Source: Hydrogenobacter sp. T-2 (GTDB lineage: Bacteria; Aquificota; Aquificia; Aquificales; Aquificaceae). Taken from it: 64,000 nt of DNA. The DNA is taken from the NCBI RefSeq assembly GCF_033971325.1, contig NZ_CP117180.1, positions 688,041 to 752,040 on the forward strand, read 5' to 3'. Every line of letters starts with the position of its first letter. Position 1 is the stretch's first letter. This document shows positions 1 through 9,215 of the stretch, in pieces. Position numbers and translations under genes: made by a program. Below the pieces are notes generated by a model. It saw only the letters and a program-made list of their open reading frames with translations, made no database searches and was not told the origin of the DNA.

Positions 1-452
1 AGCAGAGACCAGACCCAAGGACTCTTGAGGTCTTAAACAAGTTTCTAAAGGAAGAGTATCAAACCATAATCAACTACCTTTATCAGTTTTTCCATTCCAA
101 AAACTGCGACTACAAGGACATAATGCTTGACCTTGCTATAGAGAGCATGGTGCATATGGGTAAGCTCGGCGAAAAGATAGGTGAGCTTGGTGGAATGCCT
201 AACATACAAAGAGTAGACTTTTCGCCAAAACCCTTAAAGAGTCTCCAAGAGCAGGTCAAGGCGGAAATACTTTACGAGCAGGAAACGGGCGGTGAGTATG
301 GGAAAGAGATTGCAAAGATTGATGACCCAGAAATAAAGAGGCTTTTCACCTTCATAGAAAACCAAGAGGAATATCACAAACAAAAGCTCGTGGAATTTTT
401 CAAGCTAATGAACAGGCTCACGGTGGGAGACCTCAGAAAGAAGGATGCTTGA
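1..452 (+). CDS. ferritin-like / bacterioferritin-family protein, 5' end cut off
   Basis: The frame is open from base 3 to the stop at 450-452 with no convincing internal start, so the gene begins before the window. The visible ~149 residues form a helical ferritin-like domain. They contain a KEEY helix, an ESMVHM segment and a late ENQEEYHKQ segment, whose Glu and His residues are the usual di-iron ligands of ferritin, bacterioferritin and rubrerythrin-like proteins. Iron storage or peroxide protection is the family role; the exact subfamily cannot be decided without the N-terminus. The next gene, gmhA, overlaps its end by 8 bases, so it belongs to the same transcript. The ATG at 123 lies inside the domain and is not the start. 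Confidence 0.75.
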   Translation, partial: QRPDPRTLEVLNKFLKEEYQTIINYLYQFFHSKNCDYKDIMLDLAIESMVHMGKLGEKIGELGGMPNIQRVDFSPKPLKSLQEQVKAEILYEQETGGEYGKEIAKIDDPEIKRLFTFIENQEEYHKQKLVEFFKLMNRLTVGDLRKKDA

Positions 453-1008
453 GTTTGTTATAAACTCCTTTAGAGAGAGTGCGGAGCTTAAGTTGGCTTT
501 TGTGGAGCTTTATGCGGAAAGAATTGTAGAAGTAGGTCAGATAATAGCGAGAGCTTTAAAGGATGGCAACAAGGTGCTTCTCTTTGGCAACGGTGGTAGT
601 GCTGCGGACGCTCAGCACATCGCAGGGGAGATAGTGGGAAGGTTTAAAAGGGAAAGGAGGGCTTTGCCAGCCATAGCCCTTACCACAGACACTTCCATCC
701 TTACCGCAGTAGGGAACGATTACGGCTTTGAAAGGGTTTTTGAAAGGCAGGTGGAAGCCCTGTGTATGCCCGGAGACATCGCCGTTGGTATAAGCACTTC
801 TGGAAATTCACCTAACGTGGTAAGAGGTCTCATGAAGGCTCATGACCTGGGTGCTACCACCATAGCTTTTACTGGAAGGGATGGGGGTAAGTTGGTGGAT
901 ATTGCCCACTACAGCTTTGTAGTGCCTTCTTACGATACCGCACGCATTCAAGAATGCCATATAACCCTTGGTCATGTGCTTTGTGAGATAATTGACAGGC
1001 TTCTATGA
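445..1008 (+). CDS. gmhA: sedoheptulose 7-phosphate isomerase
   Basis: A 187-residue SIS-domain protein, the usual length for GmhA. It converts sedoheptulose 7-phosphate to D-glycero-D-manno-heptose 7-phosphate, the first cytoplasmic step of LPS-core heptose synthesis. The segment [16 protein letters not shown] near residue 50 is the sugar-phosphate and metal-binding signature, and [11 protein letters not shown] near residue 115 is the second SIS phosphate loop. The ATG at 445 overlaps the previous stop, and nadK overlaps its own stop by 4 bases, so translation is probably coupled. Together with kdsB, lpxC and an LptE-like gene in this window it indicates a diderm cell with LPS. The family identification is firm; the heptose product is inferred from the family. 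Confidence 0.92.
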   Translation: MLEFVINSFRESAELKLAFVELYAERIVEVGQIIARALKDGNKVLLFGNGGSAADAQHIAGEIVGRFKRERRALPAIALTTDTSILTAVGNDYGFERVFERQVEALCMPGDIAVGISTSGNSPNVVRGLMKAHDLGATTIAFTGRDGGKLVDIAHYSFVVPSYDTARIQECHITLGHVLCEIIDRLL

Positions 1009-1826
1009 GGGTTCTCCTCTTTGTGAAGGACAGCCAGAGGGCAAGAGAAGTCTCCGAAAGGGTAAAGACGCTTGTGGGGTCTTTTGGGGTTGACTTGGAG
1101 GTCTTTATAAATGAGCGTTCAAAAGGAGAAAAGCCAAAGGTTAGGGGCTTTGACTTGCTTGTGGTGGTGGGTGGAGATGGGACTTTTTTGGCTGGTGCAA
1201 GGCTTGCCTCAAAGGAAGGTGTGCCACTTCTTGGCATAAACGTGGGAAGGTTTGGCTTCCTCACAGAGGTGGAGCTGGAAGAGACAGAGGAGGTCTTTAA
1301 ACTCCTCTTAGAGGGCAGAATAGAGCCTCAGAGGAGGATGATGCTTTCCGCTTTTCTCCTTAGAAGGTCTCAGGAGCTTTACCTGGGGGACTACCTTAAC
1401 GATGTGGTGGTTTCAAAGGAAAGCCTTGCTCGTATGGTGGAGGTGGAAATAGAGCTTCAGGGAGAGAGGGTGCTTAGGGTCTATGGAGATGGAGTTATAG
1501 TCTCCACACCCACGGGTTCTACTGCCTACGCCCTTTCTGCAGGAGGACCTATCTTGTATCCTCTTATGGAAGCCCTGCTCTTTGTGCCCATATGTCCGCA
1601 TACCCTTTCAAATAGACCTCTTGTGGTGCCACCAAACTTTAGAATAAAGCTCATAAACCTATCTGAAGACCACATGGCATATCTTACCCTTGACGGACAA
1701 GAGGGAATGAGCTTAAAAAGAGAAGATGTGGTGGTGATAAAAAAGTCTCCTCACTATTGCCTTATGTATCCAAATCCGAAGAGGAGCTTTTTTGGTATCC
1801 TAAAAGAAAAGCTAAGGTGGGGCTGA
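1005..1826 (+). CDS. nadK: NAD kinase
   Basis: A 273-residue ATP- or polyphosphate-NAD kinase that phosphorylates NAD to NADP in the cytoplasm. The GGDGT catalytic motif lies at residues 56-60. The second conserved block, [16 protein letters not shown], lies near residue 165. The C-terminal part contains the expected LTLDGQ segment. The ATG overlaps the gmhA stop by 4 bases (ATGA), and the next gene starts 3 bases after the stop. Length and motifs are normal for the family. Confidence 0.95.
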   Translation: MRVLLFVKDSQRAREVSERVKTLVGSFGVDLEVFINERSKGEKPKVRGFDLLVVVGGDGTFLAGARLASKEGVPLLGINVGRFGFLTEVELEETEEVFKLLLEGRIEPQRRMMLSAFLLRRSQELYLGDYLNDVVVSKESLARMVEVEIELQGERVLRVYGDGVIVSTPTGSTAYALSAGGPILYPLMEALLFVPICPHTLSNRPLVVPPNFRIKLINLSEDHMAYLTLDGQEGMSLKREDVVVIKKSPHYCLMYPNPKRSFFGILKEKLRWG

Positions 1827-1829
1827 AAG

Positions 1830-2561
1830 ATGGAGCATTTAGCTTATCGCTTTAAGGAAGGAGAGTTAATTCCGATAAAACACCCACACATTCCAAACTT
1901 TTCAAACCTGCTCCATATAGAAAGGCAAAAGGAGACCCTTAGGAGAAATACCCTACAGTTTGTGAAAGGCTTGCCTGCAAACGATGTTTTACTCTGGGGA
2001 GATAGGGGCACGGGTAAATCCTCTTTGGTAAAGTCCATGTTAGGGCTTTTTGCAAAGGATGGTCTCAGGCTTGTGCAAGTTTACAAGATGGATATTAGTC
2101 ATCTTTCTGAGCTTTATGACCTCTTGAGGGAACGTCAAGAAAAATTTATCCTCTTTTTTGATGACCTTTCCTTTGAAGCTGGGGACGAGGAGATAAGAAT
2201 TTTGAAATCTCTAATGGACGGCGATGTGGAAGAAAGACCAAGCAACGTGCTTGTGTATGCCACTTCCAACAGAAGACATCTCATGCCAGAAAGAGAAAAG
2301 CAAGAAAAGTTTCCAGAGGAGAGCTATTGGGAGAGGGTCTCCCTTGTGGAAAGGTGTGGCATAAGACTTGGCTTTTTCGCCTTTGGAAAGGAGCAGTATT
2401 TAGATATAATAAGGCACTTGGCTTTTCAGAGAGGTCTAAGCATTAAAGAGGATGAGCTTCAAAAACTTGCCCTTGATTGGGCTTTGCACAATGGTTTTTC
2501 TGGCAGGAGTGCCTACCATTTTATAAAAGACCTTGAGGGTTGGCTTGGTTTAAAATCTTGA
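1830..2561 (+). CDS. DUF815-family AAA+ ATPase
   Basis: A 243-residue P-loop ATPase. The Walker A motif GDRGTGKS lies at residues 57-64, and the Walker B segment FILFFDD ends at residue 112. The overall layout (LLWGDRGTGKSS, a short helical insert, then ATSNRRHLMPE as sensor 1) matches the DUF815 family of predicted AAA+ proteins, whose cellular role is not established. It lies 3 bases after nadK and 1 base before the DNA ligase, so it is in their operon. No transmembrane or DNA-binding segment is visible. The function is unassigned; the ATPase fold is confident. Confidence 0.8.
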   Translation: MEHLAYRFKEGELIPIKHPHIPNFSNLLHIERQKETLRRNTLQFVKGLPANDVLLWGDRGTGKSSLVKSMLGLFAKDGLRLVQVYKMDISHLSELYDLLRERQEKFILFFDDLSFEAGDEEIRILKSLMDGDVEERPSNVLVYATSNRRHLMPEREKQEKFPEESYWERVSLVERCGIRLGFFAFGKEQYLDIIRHLAFQRGLSIKEDELQKLALDWALHNGFSGRSAYHFIKDLEGWLGLKS

Positions 2562-2562
2562 T

Positions 2563-4275
2563 ATGACCTTTAGAGAGCTTTCTGAGTATTTCCACAGGAT
2601 TGAACAAACTACCAGCAGGCTTGAAATGGCGGAAATTCTTAGAAGCCTTCTGGAAAAGGCGAGCGTGGAGGAAGTGGACAAGGTGGTTTATCTAACACTT
2701 GGTGAGCTTCTACCAGCCTTTAGAGGGATAGAGTTTGGTATTTCGGAAAAGCTTCTTATGGAATCTCTCTCCAAAGCCTGCGGTGTTAGGCTCAGCCAGG
2801 TGCAAACTCTATACAAACAGAAGGGAGACCTTGGAGATACAGCGGAAGAACTAATAGGCTGGCAGGGAAGAAACTTAAGCCTTGTTAGGGTTTATGAAGA
2901 GCTTTTTGATATTGCACGCACAAGGGGAACCTTAGACAAGGTTATGAAACTTATAAACCTTTTAAAGGGTCTTTCGGGCTTTGAAGCCAAGTATGCGGTA
3001 AGGATAATTATAGGGAGGCTAAGGCTGGGGGTGGGTGATGCAACCATAATAGATGCCATGGCTGGAGGCATAAGAGAACTAAAGCCATACATAGAGAGGG
3101 CTTACAATCTTTGCTCTGACCTGGGACTTGTAGCTAAGAGGCTCAAAGAGGGTGGACTCGAAGCCATAAAAGAGTTCAAGATTCAATTAGGTTATCCCAT
3201 AAGGATGGCTTTGGCGGAAAGGGTATCCAGTGCACAGGAGATAATTCAGAGGCTTGGCAGATGTGGTGTGGAGGCAAAATATGATGGCTTTAGACTACAG
3301 GTTCACAAAGATAGCGACAAAGTGGAAATATACTCAAGAAACCTTGAAAGGATGACGGAGATGTTTCCAGATGTGGTAAAGGCGGTCATGGAGGATGTAA
3401 AGGTCCAAAAGGTGATAATTGAAGGTGAAGCCTTAGCGGTAAACGAAGAAACGGGCGAGTTTTATCCCTTTCAGATAACCATACAAAGAAAGAGAAAATA
3501 CAGCATAGAAGAATATGCGAGGGATTATCCACTTAAACTCTTTGCCTTTGACTTGCTTTACCTTGAAGAAGAGGACTACACGGTAAAGCCTTACATAGAA
3601 AGAAGGAAAACCCTTGAGGAGCTTCTCTCTCAAACAAACACCCTTAGACCTTCAGAAATGTTTATAACACAAGAGGCAAAGGATATAGAAACCTTTTTTG
3701 AGGATGTTATAACGAGAGGGCTTGAGGGCATAATGGCAAAAAGACTTGATGCACCTTACACTGCAGGCTCAAGGAACTTTAACTGGATAAAATTAAAGAG
3801 AAGCTACAGGGGAAGTCTTGCAGACACGGTGGACGTGGTAGTAGTGGGCTACTATTACGGAAAGGGTGCAAGGGCAAGATTGGGTATAGGCGGTCTCCTT
3901 GTGGCAGTTTATGAACCTTCCACGGACACCTTTAAGACGGTAAGCAAGGTGGGTTCAGGATTCACAGAGAGTGAGTGGGTCAGGCTAAGGGAGATGTTGG
4001 ACGTCATAAAGCTAAGCCATAAACATCCAAGAGTGGACAGTCTTATTGAGGTAGATGTCTGGGTAGAGCCAAGGTATGTGATAACGGTTAATGCGGATGA
4101 GATAACAAGGTCTCCTTTGCACACCGCAGGCAGAACCCTTGAAGAACCGGGCTACGCCTTGCGTTTTCCAAGGGCGGTTAGCTTTATAAGAGAGGATAAA
4201 AATCCAGAGGATGCCAATACGGTGGAAGAGATAATAAGGCTTTATCAGCTCCAAAAAAGTGTGTCGGTAGAATAG
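2563..4275 (+). CDS. lig: ATP-dependent DNA ligase, archaeal type
   Basis: A 570-residue ligase that seals nicks using ATP. An N-terminal helical DNA-binding domain (about 1-200) precedes the nucleotidyltransferase domain. The active lysine is K239 in the motif EAKYDGFRLQ, motif III is in YSRNLERMTEMFP, EGIMAKR is motif IV, and the conserved lysines WIKLKR and RFPR lie in the OB-fold part. Length and architecture match archaeal LigI-type enzymes rather than the NAD-dependent LigA of most bacteria; ATP ligases of this kind are known in Aquifex. A TAAAAT box lies 6 bases before the ATG, so an internal leaderless promoter is possible. The stop codon directly abuts the convergent tRNA-Met. Confidence 0.95.
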   Translation: MTFRELSEYFHRIEQTTSRLEMAEILRSLLEKASVEEVDKVVYLTLGELLPAFRGIEFGISEKLLMESLSKACGVRLSQVQTLYKQKGDLGDTAEELIGWQGRNLSLVRVYEELFDIARTRGTLDKVMKLINLLKGLSGFEAKYAVRIIIGRLRLGVGDATIIDAMAGGIRELKPYIERAYNLCSDLGLVAKRLKEGGLEAIKEFKIQLGYPIRMALAERVSSAQEIIQRLGRCGVEAKYDGFRLQVHKDSDKVEIYSRNLERMTEMFPDVVKAVMEDVKVQKVIIEGEALAVNEETGEFYPFQITIQRKRKYSIEEYARDYPLKLFAFDLLYLEEEDYTVKPYIERRKTLEELLSQTNTLRPSEMFITQEAKDIETFFEDVITRGLEGIMAKRLDAPYTAGSRNFNWIKLKRSYRGSLADTVDVVVVGYYYGKGARARLGIGGLLVAVYEPSTDTFKTVSKVGSGFTESEWVRLREMLDVIKLSHKHPRVDSLIEVDVWVEPRYVITVNADEITRSPLHTAGRTLEEPGYALRFPRAVSFIREDKNPEDANTVEEIIRLYQLQKSVSVE

Positions 4276-4349
4276 TGGCGGCGGGAGGACTCGAACCTCC
4301 GACCTGAGACTTATGAGATCTCCGCTCTAACCAGCTGAGCTACGCCGCC
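4276..4349 (-). tRNA. tRNA-Met(CAU), elongator type
   Basis: On the minus strand a full cloverleaf can be drawn. The acceptor stem GGCGGCG pairs with CGCCGCC and is followed by discriminator A. The D arm contains AGCTGGTTAGAGC, the anticodon stem is GAGAT/GTCTC around the loop CTCATAA with anticodon CAT, and the T arm is GGAGG-TTCGAGT-CCTCC. The G1-C72 pair and the lack of three G-C pairs in the anticodon stem exclude the initiator. The D-loop resembles elongator Met more than the lysidine-modified Ile2 tRNA, but Ile2 is not excluded. CCA is not encoded. The 3' end touches the ligase stop codon. Confidence 0.93.
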
Positions 4350-4373
4350 TATATCGGGTATATATTATAAACA
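4350..4373. promoter_or_regulatory. overlapping divergent promoter, tRNA-Met / sensor operon
   Basis: This 24-base gap contains an AT-rich core with -10 boxes on both strands. On the plus strand TATATT (4361-4366) lies 7 bases before the ATG at 4374. On the minus strand TATAAT (complement of 4364-4369) lies 14 bases before the tRNA 5' end. The plus-strand spacing predicts a leaderless mRNA. No Shine-Dalgarno sequence precedes the ATG. Confidence 0.5.
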
Positions 4374-5336
4374 ATGAGACCTGTATTGGCAATTTTATTG
4401 TCTCTTATGCTTGTCTCTTGTTGGTTCGGTGAAAGGAAGATAGTTATCGGTGTTCTTATATCTGGAGAGGGAAGGTTGACTAAGTTGGATGGTTTCAGGG
4501 ACGGGCTAAAAAATCTTGGACTTAAAAATGTGGAATTTGTAATATACAATGGAGAAAATAACTTAAAAAGTTTAGAAGAGAAAGCTATTGAGATAGTAAA
4601 AAGGGAAAAAGAGTTCAGGCTTGTAGCAGTAGGTGGTAGCCTTGAAGCTCACTACATTAAAAAGATAAAGAACGACTTTGAACCTCCAATTGTAATAATG
4701 GGTGGCACTGCCATAAAAGCTTGGGGCTTTGTGGATGACGAAAACAAACCTATAAAGGGTGTAACAGGCGTTGACAACCTAAATATGGAGTTAATGGAAA
4801 AACGCATAGAAATATTCAAAAGATTATTCCCTCATGTAGAAAAGGCTATAGTTTTTTGCACACCCAACTTTGAAGCTTCAAAGTTGGCAACTAAATTAAC
4901 CATAAAAGCAGGTGAAAAGCATGGATTAAAAATTTATCCATTAGAAGTTAGGGACGTTCAGGATCTTGAGTATGTAATAAGCCATATGAAAGAAGATGGA
5001 TTTGAGGCTATTGTAATGACCCCGTGTTTCTATACAGATAATTTTTTAACATCCTACATCCTGCACTATGCGCGGTTTTATCATATACCGGTAGTATGCT
5101 TATCCCCAGAGCATGCTACAAAAGGTTGTGCGGTGGCTTACGGTAGCTCTGGTTATGATCAAGGTTATCAGGCTTCTTATATTGCTTATCAGATAATAAA
5201 AGGAGCCAGAGTTGCAGATATACCCTTTGAAAAAGTGACAAAAATAAGACTTTCTATAAATGAGAGCGTTTTTAGGGAAATGGGATATGTTTTAGATAAT
5301 AGCAAGACTCTTCTCGCAGACCAAGTTTTTAAATGA
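4374..5336 (+). CDS. ABC-type substrate-binding lipoprotein (TrpX-like) acting with a sensor kinase
   Basis: A 320-residue protein of the ABC_sub_bind (TrpX/COG2984) family. A short lipoprotein signal ends in the lipobox LVSC, so the mature protein is probably anchored to a membrane facing the periplasm. The remainder is the two-lobed binding fold: the IVIGVLISGEGRLTKLDGF start is typical, and YGSSGYDQGYQASYIAY lies near the end. No permease or ATPase gene follows. Instead the gene overlaps a membrane histidine kinase by 4 bases (ATGA). I infer that it delivers the ligand signal to that kinase rather than feeding a transporter. The ligand is unknown. Codons are AT-richer than in flanking operons, so horizontal acquisition is possible. 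Confidence 0.78.
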   Translation: MRPVLAILLSLMLVSCWFGERKIVIGVLISGEGRLTKLDGFRDGLKNLGLKNVEFVIYNGENNLKSLEEKAIEIVKREKEFRLVAVGGSLEAHYIKKIKNDFEPPIVIMGGTAIKAWGFVDDENKPIKGVTGVDNLNMELMEKRIEIFKRLFPHVEKAIVFCTPNFEASKLATKLTIKAGEKHGLKIYPLEVRDVQDLEYVISHMKEDGFEAIVMTPCFYTDNFLTSYILHYARFYHIPVVCLSPEHATKGCAVAYGSSGYDQGYQASYIAYQIIKGARVADIPFEKVTKIRLSINESVFREMGYVLDNSKTLLADQVFK

Positions 5337-7234
5337 GGTGTAGCATCAAAAATAGAATATTAGCACTCATTTTCCTTATGGTTTTTGTCCAGATTCTTTT
5401 TGTTTTCATCTATTTCCGTATATTGAAAGAACAGCTTAGAATATCATGGCAAGAAGACAAAGGTGTTATAACCAAGATCCTTGCGGATAGATTTAGGGAA
5501 GATATAGTATCCACTCAGGTAAAAATAAAATCTATAGCAACAAAATACAGAAGCCTAAACATAAGTTTGAAAGAAATTCTATGGAGACTGACAGGAGATA
5601 TTGAACATATTAAGGGATGCGCTTATTACGATACAAGGGGCAGACTTATTTATCTTGAAACAAGGTCTATCAACTTTGAAGGTTTGCCTAAAACGTTGAG
5701 TAAGTTGGAATGGGTAGACGAAGTATTAGATGTATATTCAATGGGTACTAACGAGATGTATATGCTCCTGAAGGTGTTTGATATTAGCAACAATGTGCCT
5801 ATGGGTTTTATAGTTTGTGCTATGAATGTAAGAGATTTGATTAAAGATTATGCTCACCAGTACGGAATACATGATGCTACAATTAGGTTATTAGATACTA
5901 ATGGTAGGACTATGGTGTCATTGAACAACTGGGCAACCGGAAAAATGCTTAGTTTGCAATCTCATATAAGAGGTACAAATATGATTATTGAACTAAGCGA
6001 ACCTGAAGACCTCATTTATGCGAATGCTTACAATTTTTTAAAAGTTTCCTTTTTGCTAAGTTCAGTTCTATGCGGTGGACTCTTTTGGGTGGGCTTTTTT
6101 ACCGTGAAAAGGATATTCAAGCCTCTTGAAGACTTGAAGTTATCTGTTATAAATTGGATGGATAGGAAAAATTTGGAGATTAAAGGATATGGTGAGGTTT
6201 ACGTGCTTGCAAGAGCTTTTCAAAATCTTCTTGACAGAATTGAAAGGGAAAAAAGTGTTTACATAAATTTGTTTAATAAACTTAGAGACGGCATTTTATT
6301 GGTAGAGAATGAGAGTGGCACATTAGAGATGGTAAATGACAATTTTTTGAACATGTTTGATGTTACAGCTAATGAGGTACTTGGAATGAATATAAAGGAT
6401 GTGTGTGAACATTTTACAACAGGTGTATTCCTGTTCATACCAGAAAGTATTATAAGTATCGGAGGAAAAACTAAATGCGTAAGTGTGACTTCAATACCTC
6501 TTAAATTAGAGGATAAAGACTATACACTTTTCCATATAAAAGATATTACAGATAAAAAGAGTACTGAGTTTCTTCTTGGACAATACTCCAAATTAGCCAT
6601 ATTAGGAGAAATAGCGTGTTCCTTAGCACATCAACTTAACAACCCTCTTGCTTCTATAATGGCATATACTGAGTATATAAGAAATGTGTCCAATGAAAAG
6701 GAAGTGAAGGAAATGGCGGAAGTGGTTCTTAAAAATGTTGAAAGAGCGAGGGATACAATAAGCAGGTTGCTATACATGGCAAAGAGCTATGATGGTTCAC
6801 CGCAGGAAATAGATCCCTTAAGTTTTACAAAAAATTTATTAGATATAATCCATTTCAAAGCGAAGCATAAAGGGATAATTATAGAACTAAACCCGAAAAC
6901 GAAGTATCAAAAACTCCTAACATATCCATGGAAACTGGAACAGATTCTTATTAACCTTATAGATAACGCTATAGACGCGTCTCCAATGCAGGGTAAAATC
7001 TATGTGGGTATTGAAGATGTTGATCCTTTTATAGTTTGGAAAATAAGGGATGAAGGTCCGGGTGTAAACTCTGAAGAAATTTTCCAACCCTTTTATACTA
7101 CAAAGGCTAAAGGTTTTGGTTTGGGGCTGTCTATTGCAAAGAGCTTTGTGGAGGACATGGGGGGCAAAATAGAGTATGAAAACTTAGACAGAGGTTGCGA
7201 GTTCCGAGTGTATATTAAAAGTAAGAACGCATGA
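5333..7234 (+). CDS. membrane sensor histidine kinase, NtrB/AtoS-like
   Basis: A 633-residue sensor. TM1 lies at about residues 7-28, followed by a ~200-residue periplasmic sensing region and TM2 at about 235-260. A HAMP-like linker and a PAS domain (about 310-410) follow. The HisKA domain has its phospho-accepting His at residue 433 in SLAHQLNNPLASI, and the HATPase domain has N box LINLIDNAIDAS and G box GFGLGLSIAKSF. This H-box type is typical of kinases that partner sigma-54 activators. It is translationally coupled to the upstream binding lipoprotein and is followed after 1 base by the response regulator. The signal is not known; the periplasmic domain probably docks the lipoprotein. Confidence 0.88.
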   Translation: MRCSIKNRILALIFLMVFVQILFVFIYFRILKEQLRISWQEDKGVITKILADRFREDIVSTQVKIKSIATKYRSLNISLKEILWRLTGDIEHIKGCAYYDTRGRLIYLETRSINFEGLPKTLSKLEWVDEVLDVYSMGTNEMYMLLKVFDISNNVPMGFIVCAMNVRDLIKDYAHQYGIHDATIRLLDTNGRTMVSLNNWATGKMLSLQSHIRGTNMIIELSEPEDLIYANAYNFLKVSFLLSSVLCGGLFWVGFFTVKRIFKPLEDLKLSVINWMDRKNLEIKGYGEVYVLARAFQNLLDRIEREKSVYINLFNKLRDGILLVENESGTLEMVNDNFLNMFDVTANEVLGMNIKDVCEHFTTGVFLFIPESIISIGGKTKCVSVTSIPLKLEDKDYTLFHIKDITDKKSTEFLLGQYSKLAILGEIACSLAHQLNNPLASIMAYTEYIRNVSNEKEVKEMAEVVLKNVERARDTISRLLYMAKSYDGSPQEIDPLSFTKNLLDIIHFKAKHKGIIIELNPKTKYQKLLTYPWKLEQILINLIDNAIDASPMQGKIYVGIEDVDPFIVWKIRDEGPGVNSEEIFQPFYTTKAKGFGLGLSIAKSFVEDMGGKIEYENLDRGCEFRVYIKSKNA

Positions 7235-7235
7235 C

Positions 7236-8540
7236 ATGAAGATACTTATAATTGAGGATGAAATAGAATACGGTTGGCTAATATCAAAGTTTTTAAGAGA
7301 AAAGGGGCACTCTGTTGACCATGTTTCAAGTGGTGAGTTAGCCATAGACTCTATCGATAAACAGCATTATGACCTGATCATACTTGACCTGCTTCTACCT
7401 GATATGAACGGCATGGACATTCTCAGAAAGATAAAGGAAATCCACAGTATTCAGGAAGTGGTTGTTATAACTGGCCATGGAACAATAAAGATAGCAGTTG
7501 AGGCTATGAAGCTGGGGGCTTTTGACTTTTTGACAAAACCTTGCAGTTTGGAAGAAGTTGAGCTTGTGGTTAAAAAGGTAGAAGATATGTTAAGCCTAAA
7601 GAGAGAAAATAGCCTCCTAAAAAGCGAAAAAAGGCTGACGGAAGAGGATATGGTAATAGCAAGTCCCGCAATGAAAAATGTAGTGGATATTATAGGAAAG
7701 ATAGCTTGCAGTGATTGTAGTGTTATAATACAGGGGGAAAGTGGGGTCGGTAAAGAACTTGTTGCTAAACTTATACATAGACTAAGTGATAGAAAGGATA
7801 AACCCTTCGTCGCCATAAATATATCCGCTATACCTCAGGAACTCTTGGAAGCTGAGCTTTTCGGTTATGAAAAGGGAGCATTTACTGGTGCAGGTAGTCA
7901 AAAGGCAGGCTTTATGGAGTTAGCTAAGGGAGGGACGCTTTTTTTAGATGAAATAACAGACCTTGACTTCAAACTACAGGCTAAGCTTCTGAGGGCAATA
8001 GAGGAGAAGAAATTTTATAGATTAGGTGGTAGAAGAGAAGTAGAGAGCGATGTACGCATTATTTGTGCAACAAATAGAGATATTAAAAAGCTAGTTGATG
8101 ATGGGCTTTTCCGAGAGGATTTGTATTATAGACTAAACACAGTTGAAATTAGAGTTCCTCCTTTAAGGGAGAGAAGGGAGGATATAATCCCATTAGTTGA
8201 ACATTTTCTTGAAAAATTCTGTAGAAAGTACAATAAAAAAATAAAGGGTTTTACTGAAAAAGCCAAGTCAACTCTCCTATCTTACAATTATCCTGGTAAT
8301 ATAAGAGAGCTAAGAAACATAGTAGAGAGAGCGGTACTACTATGTAATGAAACTTTGATTGATGAAAACCACCTCAACATATCCTTCCACAAGAAGCCTG
8401 ATAGTATTAAGGAAATAGAAAAGATGAAGATTGAAGAAGTATTGAGAAGAGTTAATTTTGACAAGAGAAAGGCTGCAGAACTTTTGGATATTCCTTTAAG
8501 AACCTTCTACAGAAAACTTAAGAAATACAATCTTTTGTAA
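7236..8540 (+). CDS. sigma-54-dependent response regulator, NtrC family
   Basis: A 434-residue regulator with the complete NtrC layout. The receiver domain has its phospho-acceptor at D51 (LIILDLLLPDMNG). The AAA+ domain has Walker A GESGVGKE, the sigma-54 contact loop GAFTGA and Walker B GTLFLDE. The C-terminal Fis-type helix-turn-helix contains RKAAELLDIPLRTFYRKL. It should activate sigma-54 RNA polymerase after phosphorylation by the adjacent kinase. A sigma-54 promoter with an upstream palindrome lies directly downstream, before the dsrE-like and porin genes, which are the obvious targets. Confidence 0.93.
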   Translation: MKILIIEDEIEYGWLISKFLREKGHSVDHVSSGELAIDSIDKQHYDLIILDLLLPDMNGMDILRKIKEIHSIQEVVVITGHGTIKIAVEAMKLGAFDFLTKPCSLEEVELVVKKVEDMLSLKRENSLLKSEKRLTEEDMVIASPAMKNVVDIIGKIACSDCSVIIQGESGVGKELVAKLIHRLSDRKDKPFVAINISAIPQELLEAELFGYEKGAFTGAGSQKAGFMELAKGGTLFLDEITDLDFKLQAKLLRAIEEKKFYRLGGRREVESDVRIICATNRDIKKLVDDGLFREDLYYRLNTVEIRVPPLRERREDIIPLVEHFLEKFCRKYNKKIKGFTEKAKSTLLSYNYPGNIRELRNIVERAVLLCNETLIDENHLNISFHKKPDSIKEIEKMKIEEVLRRVNFDKRKAAELLDIPLRTFYRKLKKYNLL

Positions 8541-8541
8541 G

Positions 8542-8554
8542 TGCCAAAATGGCA
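8542..8554. promoter_or_regulatory. palindromic upstream activator site (predicted)
   Basis: TGCCA-AAA-TGGCA is a perfect 5+5 inverted repeat starting 1 base after the regulator's stop codon and ending 86 bases before the -24/-12 promoter at 8641. That distance is normal for an enhancer bound by an NtrC-type activator. A direct repeat TTGACA-AA-TTGACA follows at 8561-8574 and might be an extra site. The assignment is inferred from position and symmetry. Confidence 0.5.
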
Positions 8555-8640
8555 AAACATTTGACAAATTGACACATCTGAATCTAACACCAAAAGCGAG
8601 AGGCACTTGATTTATCAGTAAAAGGTCTATTACAGGTTTT

Positions 8641-8656
8641 TGGCACAGTTCTTGCA
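8641..8656 (+). promoter_or_regulatory. sigma-54 (-24/-12) promoter
   Basis: TGGCAC-AGTTC-TTGCA matches the sigma-54 consensus with the invariant GG and GC at the required spacing. It lies 42 bases before the ATG of the DsrE-like gene. The transcript has a proper leader with a strong AAGGAGGT ribosome site (about 8684-8691), unlike the leaderless sigma-70-type promoters elsewhere in the window. Confidence 0.85.
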
Positions 8657-8697
8657 TACTACATCTATGAAAGGATCAATCCTAAGGAGGTAGTAAC

Positions 8698-9204
8698 ATG
8701 GATAGAAGAGGCTTTTTTAGATTAGCGGGTTTATTAGCTTCTGTGCCCTTTATAAATAAGATTGCGGAGGCTTCTCCACCAAAGGTAAAAATGGAGGATA
8801 TTAAAAAAGACGCTAAAATAGCTGTGGTCTATCACTGTGATTTTCCTCAAGAAGCAAGGTTTAAGGCTATGCTGGGTAATATAAGAAACCATCTGTCTGT
8901 TTATGACAATGATCCCTTTAGGATAAAGATAGTTGTCGTGGCTCATGGTGCAGGTGTTAAGTTCTTTATGAAAGACCTTTCCGGCAGTCCATGGGAGACA
9001 GAAGGTATAAAGATTGACGAACTCTACCAGACAGAAAAGGATCTGTTGGCTTATGGTGTTGAGTTTTATATATGTAATATAACTTTGCAAAGGTTAAGAC
9101 TTGATGCTAATAAGCTACATGAGTTTACTAAGATAGTGCCTTCTGGAGTTGGAGCCATTGGAGACTTGCAATCAAAGGGTTTTGCCTACATAAAAGTACA
9201 GTAA
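8698..9204 (+). CDS. Tat-exported DsrE/DsrF-like protein
   Basis: A 168-residue protein with a twin-arginine signal (MDRRGFFRLAGLLAS), so it is probably exported folded to the periplasm. The mature part is a DsrE-like alpha/beta domain: IAVVYHCDF near residue 41, IKIVVVAHGAGVKFF near 77, and a late YICNITLQRL segment with Cys126. That Cys lies where sulfur-carrier members of the superfamily have the active cysteine, but a sulfur role is only an inference. The start has a strong AAGGAGGT site. The porin gene follows after 11 bases. Expression is probably controlled by the upstream sigma-54 promoter and three-gene sensor system. Confidence 0.78.
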   Translation: MDRRGFFRLAGLLASVPFINKIAEASPPKVKMEDIKKDAKIAVVYHCDFPQEARFKAMLGNIRNHLSVYDNDPFRIKIVVVAHGAGVKFFMKDLSGSPWETEGIKIDELYQTEKDLLAYGVEFYICNITLQRLRLDANKLHEFTKIVPSGVGAIGDLQSKGFAYIKVQ

Positions 9205-9215
9205 GGAGGTGATAT

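Noticed and set aside
4276-4349. tRNA-Ile2 (lysidine) instead of tRNA-Met
   Set aside because: The CAU anticodon allows both, but the D-loop length and sequence fit elongator Met better. This is not fully excluded.
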